This document shows positions 1-9,290 of a stretch of 64,000 nt of DNA, one piece after another. Origin of the DNA: Thermoclostridium stercorarium subsp. stercorarium DSM 8532 (lineage in GTDB: Bacteria > Bacillota > Clostridia > DSM-8532); assembly GCF_000331995.1 (NCBI RefSeq), contig NC_020134.1, positions 496,001-560,000 on the forward strand, in the 5' to 3' direction. Both the position numbers and the translations under genes were made by a program. The notes below the pieces were generated by a model. That model was not told where the DNA came from. It did no database searches and saw only the letters and a list, made by a program, of their open reading frames with translations. The number at the start of each line of letters is the position of its first letter. The stretch's first letter is position 1.

Positions 1-15
1 ATACAAAATGTTAAC

Positions 16-45
16 TTGATATAACTTCTATATTAATGCTAAAAT
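16..45 (+). promoter_or_regulatory. Sigma-A promoter of the AraC-family gene
   Basis: A TTGATA box (16-21) and a TAAAAT box (40-45) are separated by 18 bp, with an extended TGn before the -10. This lies about 48 bp upstream of the start codon of the AraC-family gene. Seen directly; function inferred. Confidence 0.55.
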
Positions 46-92
46 AGATTAAAATAGAATTGTTTTCAATGCTGGTATTTGGAGGTACAGAA

Positions 93-1016
93 ATGAGCTT
101 TCAAAAAGCTTTGTTCAATGCTCTGAATACCAACCCTCTGCTGAAGAAATCAATTTTCGGAAGAAAAAATCTCATTTCAGTTACCGTTCCTGCGAAAATT
201 GCTGAAAATCTTGCCTATGTTCAGGCCTATGGAAATATCTCCGCCACATACCCGTATTATTATGAAATAACCCAACTGGACTCATTCTGTTTAATCTGCA
301 CCCACGACGGAGAGGGGCTGCTGAAAGTCAGCTGCGGCGAATATATAATGAAAAAGAATACAATAGCTTTTATAGACTGCGGTCTCAGGCACAGGGTGGA
401 AATAAGGAAGTCTCCGTGGAATTACAAAATACTTTTCATTTCAGGACCACCTGTCCGGTTTTTTTACAACAGCCTTGTGCATGACGGCGGGAATCTGCAA
501 TGTTTTCTTCCCGGCTCGTCAATTCCCGATAAAATTGAGCGTTTGTATGATTTTTTGTTTGCTTCGCCTGATGAGCCGATTATCCATTCCAAATTCATCA
601 GTGACATTCTCTTTGAAATGCTTCTGGAAAAAAACCGTATGCATGACGAAAATTCGGCCGTAGCCGACTGTATATATAAAATAAAGCATGATTTTGACTG
701 CAGGTATACGGAAAACATTACACTGGAATATCTCGAGCGGAAATACCATATCAGCAGATACCACATCTGCAGGGAATTTATTAAACGGTTTCACATCTCC
801 CCGATAAAATATCTTAATCACAGAAAGATAGAAGCCGCAAAAGAGGCACTTCTGAACACCGATAAAAAAATTGTAGAGATTGGGAGGATGGTCGGATTTG
901 AAAATCCAAACAATTTTATAAGGAACTTCAAAAAGTGCACTGGAATTACACCGCTGGAATATCGAAGGCAATTTTTCTGTGAAAATACGGAATTGGAACC
1001 GGAAGGAGAGAGTTAA
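93..1016 (+). CDS. AraC-family transcriptional regulator
   Basis: A 307-residue DNA-binding regulator. The C-terminal ~100 residues contain the two helix-turn-helix units typical of AraC/XylS proteins (LEYLERKYHISRYHICREF and the IGRMVGFENPNNFIRNFK segment followed by GITPLEYRR). The N-terminal part is a cupin-like ligand domain (YEITQLDSFCLICTHDG region) as in sugar-responsive AraC proteins. The start was set at ATG 93 because GGAGG at 81-85 sits 7 nt upstream; the frame is open further upstream from a TTG at 60 without an RBS. It is monocistronic, ending in a shared terminator facing the S8 protease gene. The effector and targets are unknown. Confidence 0.88.
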   Translation: MSFQKALFNALNTNPLLKKSIFGRKNLISVTVPAKIAENLAYVQAYGNISATYPYYYEITQLDSFCLICTHDGEGLLKVSCGEYIMKKNTIAFIDCGLRHRVEIRKSPWNYKILFISGPPVRFFYNSLVHDGGNLQCFLPGSSIPDKIERLYDFLFASPDEPIIHSKFISDILFEMLLEKNRMHDENSAVADCIYKIKHDFDCRYTENITLEYLERKYHISRYHICREFIKRFHISPIKYLNHRKIEAAKEALLNTDKKIVEIGRMVGFENPNNFIRNFKKCTGITPLEYRRQFFCENTELEPEGES

Positions 1017-1047
1017 AGAAATAAAACGGTTGAAAAGCAGTGGACAC

Positions 1048-1083
1048 AAAAAAGGGCGGGAATTTCTTCCCGCCCTTTTTAGA
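1048..1083. terminator. Bidirectional intrinsic terminator
   Basis: A 12-13 bp GC-core inverted repeat, AAAAAGGGCGGG and its complement around an 8-nt loop, with A-tract on one side and T-tract on the other. It lies between the convergent AraC gene and the S8 protease gene and overlaps the last codons of the latter. Confidence 0.85.
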
Positions 1084-4000
1084 AAATGTCAAGGAGTTTC
1101 ATAAGACGTTTTACCACCGCTACAGCTTCTGCTCTCGTTGCATAACTTTTCGGCCTGAAAGTTTTATCGGGCATTCCGTTCATCAGTCCGAGGGCATCGG
1201 CAACAGTAACGGATTTTCTTGCCCATTCCGAAGCTGTATCCATATCTTTGAACCTTATTTCCTGTGTGGTTATAATTTTGTCCACGCTCTTACCACTGTA
1301 GTAACTGTAGGCGCGTACTATGATCGCGGCCATTTCTTCCCTTGTGATCATGCTGTCCGGCAGGTAATAGCCGTTTGCGTCGCCCCGGACAATTCCGGCA
1401 GCGTTGGCACGCAGCACCGCATCGGCAAACCACTGGTCTTTTATGTCGATGAACCGATTTTCCACAGCCTGCCTGGGAATATTCAGCGCCCTTACAATCA
1501 ATGCGGCAAATTCCGCCCTTGTAATGTTCACGTCAGGGCTGAACTTATTGTCGCCGGTACCATTAGTTACATGCCTTGCGGCCATGATTTCAATGTCTTC
1601 TTTGGCCCAGTGGTTCTGTATGTCGCTGAAGGTCTTTGTGGATTCCATCGCCTGGAATTTGGAAAAATGAGGTGTTGAAAATGTTATCGTCCTGTCATTG
1701 TTTACTTTTCCGCCCATGAATTCCCAGCTGGCGTCTTCTTCGCTTATGCAGTAAACACCGGTTTTATCGGGATTTTTTACAAGTACCAGGGGTAATGTGA
1801 CCGACACGGGTTTTTCAAATGCAGAAACGGTATTACCGTCCACTGCCAGCCGGAAATCGTATACCAGCGAAGCGGCTACTGTTCCGGCGGGTTTTAAATC
1901 GTCAGGCACTTCTATAAAGTAATTTACTTTAAGTACAGCATTTTCAGCCTTTTCCGGAATGTTTACCGTTCCGGGCGGGAATTTGAGTGTCCCGTTGTTC
2001 AGTACGACGCTGAAAGGCTGATTATACCTGAGCGAATCTCTGAATATGCCGGCTGAAAGTTTGATTTCCACCGCGTTGACGTCGGAATCCGACATGGCAT
2101 CTATAGCCGGAGCGGTATCCCACGACAGTTGCAGCGCTGTCGCGTCCACGGTAAGGACTTTCCGGCCGTTTTGATCGGCGGTTATTTCCTTGGCGGGGGT
2201 TTCATTGTCAGGCGCCTGTGTTGGTTTGGGGGTAACCCTAACTGAACCGGAACCGGAATGGGAACCTGAACCCGAACCCGAGCCAGAGCCAGAACCACTG
2301 CCGCCTGTGCCGGATGAGCCTGATATCGGTCCGAATGCCTCACTGGTTACCGCAACGCCCACCGAAGGAACTCCGTCCGCGCGGGGAGTGACTTCAAACT
2401 TGATATATTTGCCTGCGTCGCTTTGAGTGAGCCTGTATGTATTTGAAACAGCACCCGGAATGGCTACATATTCACCGTCCCTGGTATTTGATCTCAGCCA
2501 TCTGAATGTAGTGCCCTTTTCTTCGTGACCGTTAACATTAACATATTTGTACGAGCCCGTCAGTACACTGCCGACATTTTTATTGCCGGATATAGTCACA
2601 TTCTCGGCGGACGGCAGGAAAAAGTCCTTGTCCCTGAGTTTAAGGTAATATGGTGTGACAGGTGAGTAATCTGTTACGGGATTTCCGTTGAGGTAAAGAA
2701 GTTTAAGCGTGTCAAGGCCTGACAACGCACTTATGTCGGCAATTTTGTTATTCTGTAGGAACAGTGACTCAATCTCGGAAGGCAGTGTGGCCAGCGGCGA
2801 GATGTCGGTAATTTCATTGTTTCTGAGGTTAAGATGATACAGACTGTATAACCCGCTTAAATCCTCCGGAAGCGCGGCAATCCTGTTATTGCCGGCGTCC
2901 AGCTCGGCCAGATACCTGAGGCCGGCTACGGGACTCAGGTCTTTTACATTGTTGTTGGATATGTCAAGTGTTTCAAGCATTTTGAAGTGTTCCAGCCCTT
3001 TAACCGATGAGATGTTCAGGCCGCTTAAATCGAGATACTGAACAGATTCCACCTCATCTTCGTAAACAGCTTCCGAAACTGTTTTTCCCAAAAGTCTGCG
3101 GATGGCGTCAGCAAGTTTTTCGTCTTCAAATTCAACTACCACAGGCTCAGAATCTTCAATATCATCATCTTTACTGCCTGCAATTTCATACTTCAGCCGG
3201 TAGACTCCGGTATTAAGGCCGGTTTTATCCTCAACTTTGATGTAGTACGTTCCTGCGGGATATTCCGAATGTGCGAATATAACGCCGGAAGTTATTATGT
3301 TCCCCGATAAATCGTAAACCGTTATTTTGGGACTCAGGCTTGAAGTAAAACCGGAAGTGTAGAAAGTGTATTTTCCGTCTTTTTCAATGTTGAATTTGAA
3401 GTAATCGCGGTCGCCTTTGTACTCAAGCCTAAATAATACGCCGGAAAGAAGTTCTTCATGGGATAATTCCGTTGCTCCTTCACGGTTGTCGCTTACATCG
3501 TCATCCAGGTCCTCCACCACACCGATGTTAAGGTCAATACCCGCTTTGCTTCCGGCAGTCAGGTCTATTGGCGTATAGTCATCCGCGTCGGTGGTTGTAG
3601 TGTCCGGCGTTTTGTAAAAACCGTAGTTATGGAAAACATCATTGTCTGTTTGAATTGCGTAGTAGATTTTGTAGTTAATATCCTGTGGCAGAGGTACGGT
3701 ATAGGAAACATTTTGTGTATTTGCCGGGATGGTTATTTCCACCGGTTCTGCATATCTTAACTGAAGCAATTGTGAATAAAGTTCATTCAATGCATAAATA
3801 TATACTTTCAAATCTTTATTTATAGGCTTATTCAACCTGATGTTTCCGGAGATGTTTACGTCTTCGGTTAAAACCGGATATATATATGGATTTCTAAGTC
3901 CTATAAAACCGCTGAAAAAAATGTCGGATGCGACGGTAAAGTAATATGTGCCTGATTTGCTGGTGTAAGTAGCCGTTCCGGTACCGTTTGTAATCTCAAT

Positions 4001-5662
4001 TTCAATGGTTTGGTCGGAAGTACCCTGTGCATTGGGGGATTTAAGCAGTATGGACTGATTACTGTCGGTATTTTCGTAATCTGACAAATAACCGCTTACC
4101 GGACTGCTGAGATAAAGATTGGGAATGACACTGACGGTGCCGTTGAAGGTTTCGTCGACAAATCCTTTTGCTTTCTGCACTTCCACTTTAATATTGAATT
4201 TATTATTTTTAAAACTGTAGGGATTGTCTAACGTCCTGGATACGCTAAGCGCAACATTAGGAAATTCAATTATTTCGGGAACGGTGATTTTACCGGTACT
4301 GCCGTTGACGACACCTGCGCCGGTGTACTTGTCCGGTCCTTTCTGATATATGTCATAAGCATTTTCCTGAAGGGCTTTCTGAATTTCTTCATAGGACCAT
4401 TCGGGATGTTCGGCTCGCAACAGCGCAGCCATGCCCGCAACAAACGGGGTGGCCATTGAAGTGCCGTCCAGAATGGTGTAACCGTCCTGATTTCCGTCAG
4501 CGATATCCAGTTCTTCGGGATACGTGCTTAAAATATCAACACCCGGAGCGACAATATCTGTGCCTTCGCCATAGTTTGAGAAATCCGCGCGAATAAATCC
4601 ATTTGGATAATTCCAGTCTACGGCTCCGACGCCGATAACGCCGTCAAAACCTGCGGGATAGCTGACGGTATCCGAATATTCGTTACCTGTCGCCGCAACC
4701 ACAACAACGTCGCGGGCCAGGGCATATTTCACTGCTTCATTGATTAACAGGCTCGGCGCATCCGATCCTAAACTGAGGTTAATGACATCGGCGCCGTGGT
4801 CTGCGGCATACATAATTCCCAGATAAACATCAAGGCTGGACCCGTATCCTTCGGCACTTAAAACTTTTACCGGCATTATCTTTGCCCCGCCTGCCACACC
4901 GGCAATACCGATGCCGTTGTTTGTAATTGCAGCGGCAATACCTGCGACATGGGTTCCGTGACCGTTATCATCGTCTGGAACGTTGTCTTGGTTTATAAAG
5001 TCATATCCTGCGACAATGCTGTCTTTCAAATCGGGATGCTCAAGATCAACACCGGTGTCAACAACGGCGATGGTTACATTTTTTCTTTTTTCCACGGGTA
5101 CCCTTTCCCAAATATCGGTTACGTTGATTGCCTGAAGACCCCATTGCCATTTTTTTATGTAATATGGATCGTCAGGGCCGTAAACTGCATCCGTAACCGT
5201 TTCATATGCGGCTTCGGCTACGGTAATGGAGTTTTCAGGGCCAAAAGCCTTGACAATGTAAAGCGGTTCAACAAACTCAACATTCGGTTGCTTGCTGATT
5301 ACTTCGATTGCCTCATCAAGATTTGCGTTGTCTGAAATGCTGACAAGCATTACGTTGCCTGCGGCGGCAGTTTCAAACGACTTTACAATTCCGGTTCCAA
5401 GGTTTTGCAATGCCTTTTTTTGTGCGGCGGCATTACCGCTTTTGAACTTTACCACCAGTTTTCCGGGCACAACTGAATGGCTGTCCGCAACGTGGTGTGA
5501 CGTGGCATTTGCGGCGTAGAATTCATTTTGTGCCGCCTGCTGGACGTTCTGTTTTACCGCAGGGTAATTTCGGTTTGAAGCAAATGACATTGTGCCTGAC
5601 AGAAAAACAGCAATGCAAACTGCCGCAAGGAGTTTTCTTCCTTTTCTTGCCAAATGCATCAT
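1079..5662 (-). CDS. Surface-anchored S8 subtilisin-like protease with PPC, LRR and SLH modules
   Basis: A 1527-residue exported serine protease. In order: signal peptide (KGRK then a hydrophobic stretch, to ~28), inhibitor-I9-like propeptide (~65-140), S8 catalytic domain with Asp202 (AVVDTGVDL), His237 (NGHGTHVAG), oxyanion Asn327 and Ser402 (GTSMATPF), beta-sandwich segments, a PPC domain (~755-840, GDRDYFKF...YIKVED), five to six leucine-rich repeats (~880-1010), a Gly-Ser linker, and three S-layer homology repeats in the last ~180 residues (FSDIQNHWAKEDIE). Established for these families: SLH repeats bind secondary cell wall polymer, so the enzyme should be displayed on the wall. Start uncertain: GAAAGGAG abuts the first ATG (5662), ATG 5659 has 3 nt spacing and TTG 5653 has 9 nt. 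The LRR between protease and anchor is unusual. Confidence 0.92.
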   Translation of the reverse strand: MMHLARKGRKLLAAVCIAVFLSGTMSFASNRNYPAVKQNVQQAAQNEFYAANATSHHVADSHSVVPGKLVVKFKSGNAAAQKKALQNLGTGIVKSFETAAAGNVMLVSISDNANLDEAIEVISKQPNVEFVEPLYIVKAFGPENSITVAEAAYETVTDAVYGPDDPYYIKKWQWGLQAINVTDIWERVPVEKRKNVTIAVVDTGVDLEHPDLKDSIVAGYDFINQDNVPDDDNGHGTHVAGIAAAITNNGIGIAGVAGGAKIMPVKVLSAEGYGSSLDVYLGIMYAADHGADVINLSLGSDAPSLLINEAVKYALARDVVVVAATGNEYSDTVSYPAGFDGVIGVGAVDWNYPNGFIRADFSNYGEGTDIVAPGVDILSTYPEELDIADGNQDGYTILDGTSMATPFVAGMAALLRAEHPEWSYEEIQKALQENAYDIYQKGPDKYTGAGVVNGSTGKITVPEIIEFPNVALSVSRTLDNPYSFKNNKFNIKVEVQKAKGFVDETFNGTVSVIPNLYLSSPVSGYLSDYENTDSNQSILLKSPNAQGTSDQTIEIEITNGTGTATYTSKSGTYYFTVASDIFFSGFIGLRNPYIYPVLTEDVNISGNIRLNKPINKDLKVYIYALNELYSQLLQLRYAEPVEITIPANTQNVSYTVPLPQDINYKIYYAIQTDNDVFHNYGFYKTPDTTTTDADDYTPIDLTAGSKAGIDLNIGVVEDLDDDVSDNREGATELSHEELLSGVLFRLEYKGDRDYFKFNIEKDGKYTFYTSGFTSSLSPKITVYDLSGNIITSGVIFAHSEYPAGTYYIKVEDKTGLNTGVYRLKYEIAGSKDDDIEDSEPVVVEFEDEKLADAIRRLLGKTVSEAVYEDEVESVQYLDLSGLNISSVKGLEHFKMLETLDISNNNVKDLSPVAGLRYLAELDAGNNRIAALPEDLSGLYSLYHLNLRNNEITDISPLATLPSEIESLFLQNNKIADISALSGLDTLKLLYLNGNPVTDYSPVTPYYLKLRDKDFFLPSAENVTISGNKNVGSVLTGSYKYVNVNGHEEKGTTFRWLRSNTRDGEYVAIPGAVSNTYRLTQSDAGKYIKFEVTPRADGVPSVGVAVTSEAFGPISGSSGTGGSGSGSGSGSGSGSHSGSGSVRVTPKPTQAPDNETPAKEITADQNGRKVLTVDATALQLSWDTAPAIDAMSDSDVNAVEIKLSAGIFRDSLRYNQPFSVVLNNGTLKFPPGTVNIPEKAENAVLKVNYFIEVPDDLKPAGTVAASLVYDFRLAVDGNTVSAFEKPVSVTLPLVLVKNPDKTGVYCISEEDASWEFMGGKVNNDRTITFSTPHFSKFQAMESTKTFSDIQNHWAKEDIEIMAARHVTNGTGDNKFSPDVNITRAEFAALIVRALNIPRQAVENRFIDIKDQWFADAVLRANAAGIVRGDANGYYLPDSMITREEMAAIIVRAYSYYSGKSVDKIITTQEIRFKDMDTASEWARKSVTVADALGLMNGMPDKTFRPKSYATRAEAVAVVKRLMKLLDIF
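2245..2302. repeat. Hexanucleotide repeat coding the Gly-Ser linker
   Basis: Near-perfect 6-bp units (AACCCG/GAGCCA variants read on the + strand) encode the alternating Gly-Ser linker between the LRR/Ig-like part and the C-terminal SLH part of the S8 protease. Length polymorphism by slippage is plausible but is inference. Confidence 0.7.
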
Positions 5663-5711
5663 CTCCTTTCTTGTAAAATTACAAAAATGGAATTAAATTC
5701 TTATTCTTAAT

Positions 5712-5740
5712 AATATAGGATTTTGCGTTTTCCATGTCAA
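5712..5740 (-). promoter_or_regulatory. Sigma-A promoter of the S8 protease gene
   Basis: Reading the minus strand, a perfect TTGACA (5740-5735) is followed after exactly 17 bp by TATATT (5717-5712), about 50 bp upstream of the protease start. This is the best promoter match in the region. Confidence 0.8.
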
Positions 5741-5779
5741 GTATTAACGGCAAAGTTTTTTTATTTCGCCGAATTTCAG

Positions 5780-5807
5780 TTGTCGCCGGGGCAGAATGAA
5801 GTATAAT
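5780..5807 (+). promoter_or_regulatory. Probable promoter of the serine hydrolase gene
   Basis: TTGTCG (5780-5785), 16 bp spacer, perfect TATAAT (5802-5807), ~86 bp before the GTG start at 5894. Divergent from the protease promoter, so the two share a ~70 bp control region. Confidence 0.5.
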
Positions 5808-5893
5808 AAGATTGGAAATAAAATTTATTTACCGACCTGATTTTTTTGAAAAAAGAGTATTTAAATCTTTAATTTCACCGAGGAGGGGTTTGA

Positions 5894-7357
5894 GTGAGCA
5901 AAAACGGTTGTTTCGGGGAGTGGGTGGTTGTGCCGCCTGAAACTGTAGGGATTCCTTCTAAGGCGGTTTTGAATTTCATTGATGAACTGGAGTATGCGGG
6001 TCTCTGCATGCACGGATTTGTCATGGTACGGTACGGCAAGGTTTTTGCCGAGGCATACTATGCGCCGTTTCATGCGGATTTTCCCCATAGAATGTTTTCA
6101 ATATCCAAAAGTTTTACATCTGTTGCCATCGGTCTTCTTCAGGAAGAAGGGAAATTATCAATAAACGACAGGATATGTGATTATTTCCCGGACAAGCTTC
6201 CGGCTGGCGGTGTGCATCCGTATATCGCAAAGACAACAATTCGGGACATGCTCAGGATGGCCTCGCCGCATAAATCCACCACATATAAGCTTATGCAGTG
6301 TGATGACTGGGTTAAGACCTTTTTCCATGTCGAGCCGGTAAGATATCCCGGAACCAGTTTCGTATATGACACTTCCGCCTCCCATGTACTGGCTGCACTG
6401 GTGGAAAGGCTCAGCGGAATGTCTCTTTTGGATTATCTTAAAATCAAAGTTCTTGACAAACTGGGATGTACCGGCGAATTCCGGTGGCTGACCGATCCGG
6501 TGGGTGTGAGCATGGGCGGTTCGGGCTTAATATGCACTCTCAGGGATGTGACAAGGTTTGCATTAATGTGCATGAATGACGGAGCGTATAACGGACAGCA
6601 GATAGTGCCGAGGGATTATATCCGCGAGGCGACGTCAAAGCAGATAGATACATGCCTGCAGTACAATATTGAAGAGCGGCAGGGGTACGGTTACCAGTTC
6701 TGGAGATGCAGGAATAACGGGTTTGCAATGTACGGGATGGGCGGACAGCTGGCGATATGCCTTCCCGATTACGATTTCATACTGACGACAATAGCCGACA
6801 ATCAGGGAATACCCAACGGTGTACAGGGAATTTATGCCGCACTGTGGAATAATATACTTCCGCATCTGAAGGAAAATAAAGGTTCGATATCCGTGGACAA
6901 AAAAAACGCCGAAATGCTTGCCGAGAGGATTTCAAAACTGGAAGTCAAACCCGTGGAGGGTTCTAAGAAATCTGCAAAGGTCAGTGAAATAAACGGCAGA
7001 AGGTATATACTGGCGCCGAACCAGATGGGAATTTCGGAATGCAGGCTTGAGTTCGGCAAGGATGAAGGAACACTTTACTACACCAATGAGACAGGCAGCC
7101 ACCAAATTTCTTTTGGCATTGGGCATATGAAACAGCAAATATTTCCCGACATAAATCTTCTGAGCATAACGTCGGCGGCATGGGTGGATGAAAACACGCT
7201 GCACCTGCGTTCTTACATAATAGACGAACTGCCCGGAAACGTAAACATGTCGTTAACTTTCATGGATAATACGGTTACGATTGCCATGAAACGGATAGCC
7301 GAGGACGCCCTGAAACGTTACGAAGGCTTTGCGTCAGGCGAGTGGGAAACGGTGTGA
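5894..7357 (+). CDS. Beta-lactamase-fold serine hydrolase (class C / DD-peptidase-esterase type)
   Basis: A 487-residue protein of the PF00144-like family. The nucleophile motif S69-I-S-K72 (MFSISKSFTS) is followed by Tyr158 in FVYDTSASH, the position of the class C YxN motif, and by a GMGGQ segment in place of the KTG triad. About 390 residues form the catalytic domain and the last ~120 residues a beta-rich C-terminal extension seen in many Clostridia members. There is no signal peptide, so a cytoplasmic esterase or peptidase role is more likely than antibiotic resistance; substrate unknown. GTG start chosen because AGGAGGGG (5881-5888) is 5 nt upstream. Monocistronic or loosely followed by the aldo/keto reductase. 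Confidence 0.87.
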   Translation: MSKNGCFGEWVVVPPETVGIPSKAVLNFIDELEYAGLCMHGFVMVRYGKVFAEAYYAPFHADFPHRMFSISKSFTSVAIGLLQEEGKLSINDRICDYFPDKLPAGGVHPYIAKTTIRDMLRMASPHKSTTYKLMQCDDWVKTFFHVEPVRYPGTSFVYDTSASHVLAALVERLSGMSLLDYLKIKVLDKLGCTGEFRWLTDPVGVSMGGSGLICTLRDVTRFALMCMNDGAYNGQQIVPRDYIREATSKQIDTCLQYNIEERQGYGYQFWRCRNNGFAMYGMGGQLAICLPDYDFILTTIADNQGIPNGVQGIYAALWNNILPHLKENKGSISVDKKNAEMLAERISKLEVKPVEGSKKSAKVSEINGRRYILAPNQMGISECRLEFGKDEGTLYYTNETGSHQISFGIGHMKQQIFPDINLLSITSAAWVDENTLHLRSYIIDELPGNVNMSLTFMDNTVTIAMKRIAEDALKRYEGFASGEWETV

Positions 7358-7442
7358 TGTTTATCGGCCTGAATATTTGGATATATAAAAATTTAAGTGA
7401 TTTTTTAAGTTTAATTTGATTTTTTAAATCTGTCCGAAAAGG

Positions 7443-8288
7443 GTGAGTGAATTGATTACAAGTATAAAAGACTGTGCAACGCTGAATAACGGTGTGAAAA
7501 TGCCGTGGCTCGGCCTGGGCGTATGGAAAATTACAAAACCTGAGGAGATTGACTTTGCGGTGAAAACAGCCCTTGAAGCGGGATACAGAAGTATTGACAC
7601 GGCGGAAGTATACGGAAACGAAGAGGGCGTTGGCAAGGCCATCCGGGAATCGGGAATACCCCGCGATGAGATTTTTATAACCACAAAGCTTGCCAATTCG
7701 GAACAGCGAAAAGGTTATGATGCGGCTTTGCGGGCATTTGAAGAAAGCAGGAAAAGGCTTGGCGTTGAATATATAGATTTGTTTCTGATCCACTGGCCTG
7801 TTAAGGATAAGTATGTTGAAAGCTGGAAGGCGCTGATAAAACTGTACAATGACGGGCTTGTTCGAGCTATCGGCGTTTCCAATTTCCTTATTCACCATCT
7901 TGAAGATATAATCAGTGAGACAGGCGTTGTTCCCGCAGTTAACCAGGTTGAACTGCACCCGTGGCTTAATCAGAGCGAGCTGGTGGAGTTCTGCCAAAAG
8001 CACAAAATTCAGGTGGAGGCATACAGCCCCCTGATGGGCGGGCGCCTTGGCGAAGTTACCGAGCTCAACGATATTGCGAACAAATACCGGAAAACCCCGG
8101 CGCAAATTGTGCTGCGCTGGAACCTGCAAAGGGGAATCATTGTCATACCTAAATCGGTTCATAGGGAAAGAATTATTGAAAATTCGCAGATATTTGATTT
8201 CAGCCTTTCCGACGAGGATATGGAACTTATTAACTCGTTAAACCGCAACCAGCGTTTCCTTCCCGATCCTAACAACGTTTATTTCTGA
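7443..8288 (+). CDS. Aldo/keto reductase (2,5-diketogluconate reductase-like)
   Basis: A 281-residue NAD(P)H-dependent carbonyl reductase with a TIM-barrel fold. The catalytic tetrad is visible: Asp and Tyr in IDTAEVYGNE, Lys in ITTKLANSE, His in LFLIHWP. IPKSVHRERI and IGVSNF are the cofactor-binding segments of the family. It is short, ending soon after the barrel, like AKR5-type members. The GTG at 7443 lacks a clear RBS; TTG at 7452 has a GGGTG-like element 6-8 nt upstream and may be the real start (278 residues). Substrate not predictable. Transcription ends at a strong hairpin right after the stop codon. Confidence 0.92.
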   Translation: MSELITSIKDCATLNNGVKMPWLGLGVWKITKPEEIDFAVKTALEAGYRSIDTAEVYGNEEGVGKAIRESGIPRDEIFITTKLANSEQRKGYDAALRAFEESRKRLGVEYIDLFLIHWPVKDKYVESWKALIKLYNDGLVRAIGVSNFLIHHLEDIISETGVVPAVNQVELHPWLNQSELVEFCQKHKIQVEAYSPLMGGRLGEVTELNDIANKYRKTPAQIVLRWNLQRGIIVIPKSVHRERIIENSQIFDFSLSDEDMELINSLNRNQRFLPDPNNVYF

Positions 8289-8300
8289 GCTGTATGCCCG

Positions 8301-8349
8301 AAGGAATTGGAGAATCAGGCAAAATGCCTGTCATCCAATTCCTTTTTCT
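8301..8349 (+). terminator. Intrinsic terminator after the aldo/keto reductase
   Basis: A two-tier hairpin: outer arms AAGGAATTGGA (8301-8311) and TCCAATTCCTT (8334-8344), inner arms CAGGC and GCCTG, followed by T-rich sequence. Confidence 0.85.
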
Positions 8350-8373
8350 TTACGCGGGCTGATTTATTTTTAA

Positions 8374-8403
8374 GTGGCACAGGCCGGAATTTTCTGGTAT
8401 AAT
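8374..8403 (+). promoter_or_regulatory. Extended -10 promoter inside the open frame of the arginase-like gene
   Basis: A perfect TATAAT at 8398-8403 preceded by TGG (extended -10) and a weak -35 (GTGGCA, 8374-8379, 18 bp spacer). Its position inside the longest open frame argues that the true start of the following gene lies downstream, near 8494-8515. Confidence 0.6.
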
Positions 8404-8508
8404 AATACTAAATTAATACCGACAGGCAGGTTAAGCGCATCCCGGTGCTTCACTTTGCGGAACCCGCTTGAAACAGTTACAAGAGGTGAGGAAATTGGGA
8501 TAGGCTTA

Positions 8509-9195
8509 TTGTCTGTGGATTGGGATTATTTTGTTTTTACCGAAAGTACATATCAGGGATCTTACCTGGAAAACAAAAGAAGCCTTATAGACGAATGGTA
8601 TAAACGTTACATAATTTCCCGCCAGAAGGGGAAAGATTTGCGTGATTTATACCGTCTGAGCCCTGAATTCAGGTCTTTCTGGAAAAAAATAAAGGAATAT
8701 TTCAAGTTTTCCGACAGTACAAAGGTTTATGTATCCGACTCCCATTCCCTTTCTTACGAAATTGCGGCGAAAAACCATGCCGATACGGTTTACCTTTTCG
8801 ACGCCCATTCTGACCTGGGATATGGCGGTATGTCGGCGCTGAATTTTGAAGTGAACTGTGCCAACTGGCTGGGTAAGCTTCTGAAAGAGGGTATAATTGA
8901 AAGAGCCTTTATCATTTACAGTCCTTATACCGTCGAAAATCCTGAATATTTTAAGGCCATGAACTCGAGGTTCAATATAACCTACACCGGCCTGGACAGC
9001 CTGAAACGCTGGTCAGACGTGTCGGCAATACATATTTGCAGATCAGGCGCGTGGGTACCGCCGTGGTTTGACGGTGAGTTTATGGAATTTGTTGGTATAC
9101 TTGACATGCCGTATGAGAAGATTAATCTTATGGAAAGGAAATGGGAGCCTGAAAAAATGAGTCTTGCGGACAGGATTAATTATATGCTCGCCTGA
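8509..9195 (+). CDS. UPF0489/arginase-like protein, metal-binding motifs present
   Basis: About 228 residues. It starts with LLSVDWDYF and carries a DAHSDLGYGG motif, a pattern seen in the UPF0489 (arginase-fold) family, in which such Asp/His clusters bind metal. Catalytic activity and substrate are unknown. The reading frame is open from GTG 8374, but the upstream 40 residues have poor protein character and contain a promoter, so a start at TTG 8509 (or GTG 8515, 10 nt after GATAGG; the rare ATT 8494 is also possible after GAGGTGAGG) is preferred. Single gene, flanked by a terminator upstream and the CBO0543-like pair downstream. Confidence 0.7.
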   Translation: MSVDWDYFVFTESTYQGSYLENKRSLIDEWYKRYIISRQKGKDLRDLYRLSPEFRSFWKKIKEYFKFSDSTKVYVSDSHSLSYEIAAKNHADTVYLFDAHSDLGYGGMSALNFEVNCANWLGKLLKEGIIERAFIIYSPYTVENPEYFKAMNSRFNITYTGLDSLKRWSDVSAIHICRSGAWVPPWFDGEFMEFVGILDMPYEKINLMERKWEPEKMSLADRINYMLA

Positions 9196-9290
9196 TTTTC
9201 CTCTCTGTTTATTTTTTTTGTCTGAAACCGTATTTTTAATTCCCGCCTAAGGCATAATACACTATGAATATCGCACAAGGGGAATTTTTG

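Noticed and set aside
1040-1678. Cys-rich 212-codon + strand ORF
   Set aside because: Antisense to the SLH region of the protease, begins within the terminator, no RBS.
2190-2426. A + strand ORF with a Pro-Glu repeat
   Set aside because: It is the complement of the Gly-Ser linker of the S8 protease; the repeat is due to the hexanucleotide tract.
7275-8162. 295-codon minus-strand ORF opposite the aldo/keto reductase
   Set aside because: Shadow of a well-conserved gene on the other strand; composition is not protein-like and there is no RBS.
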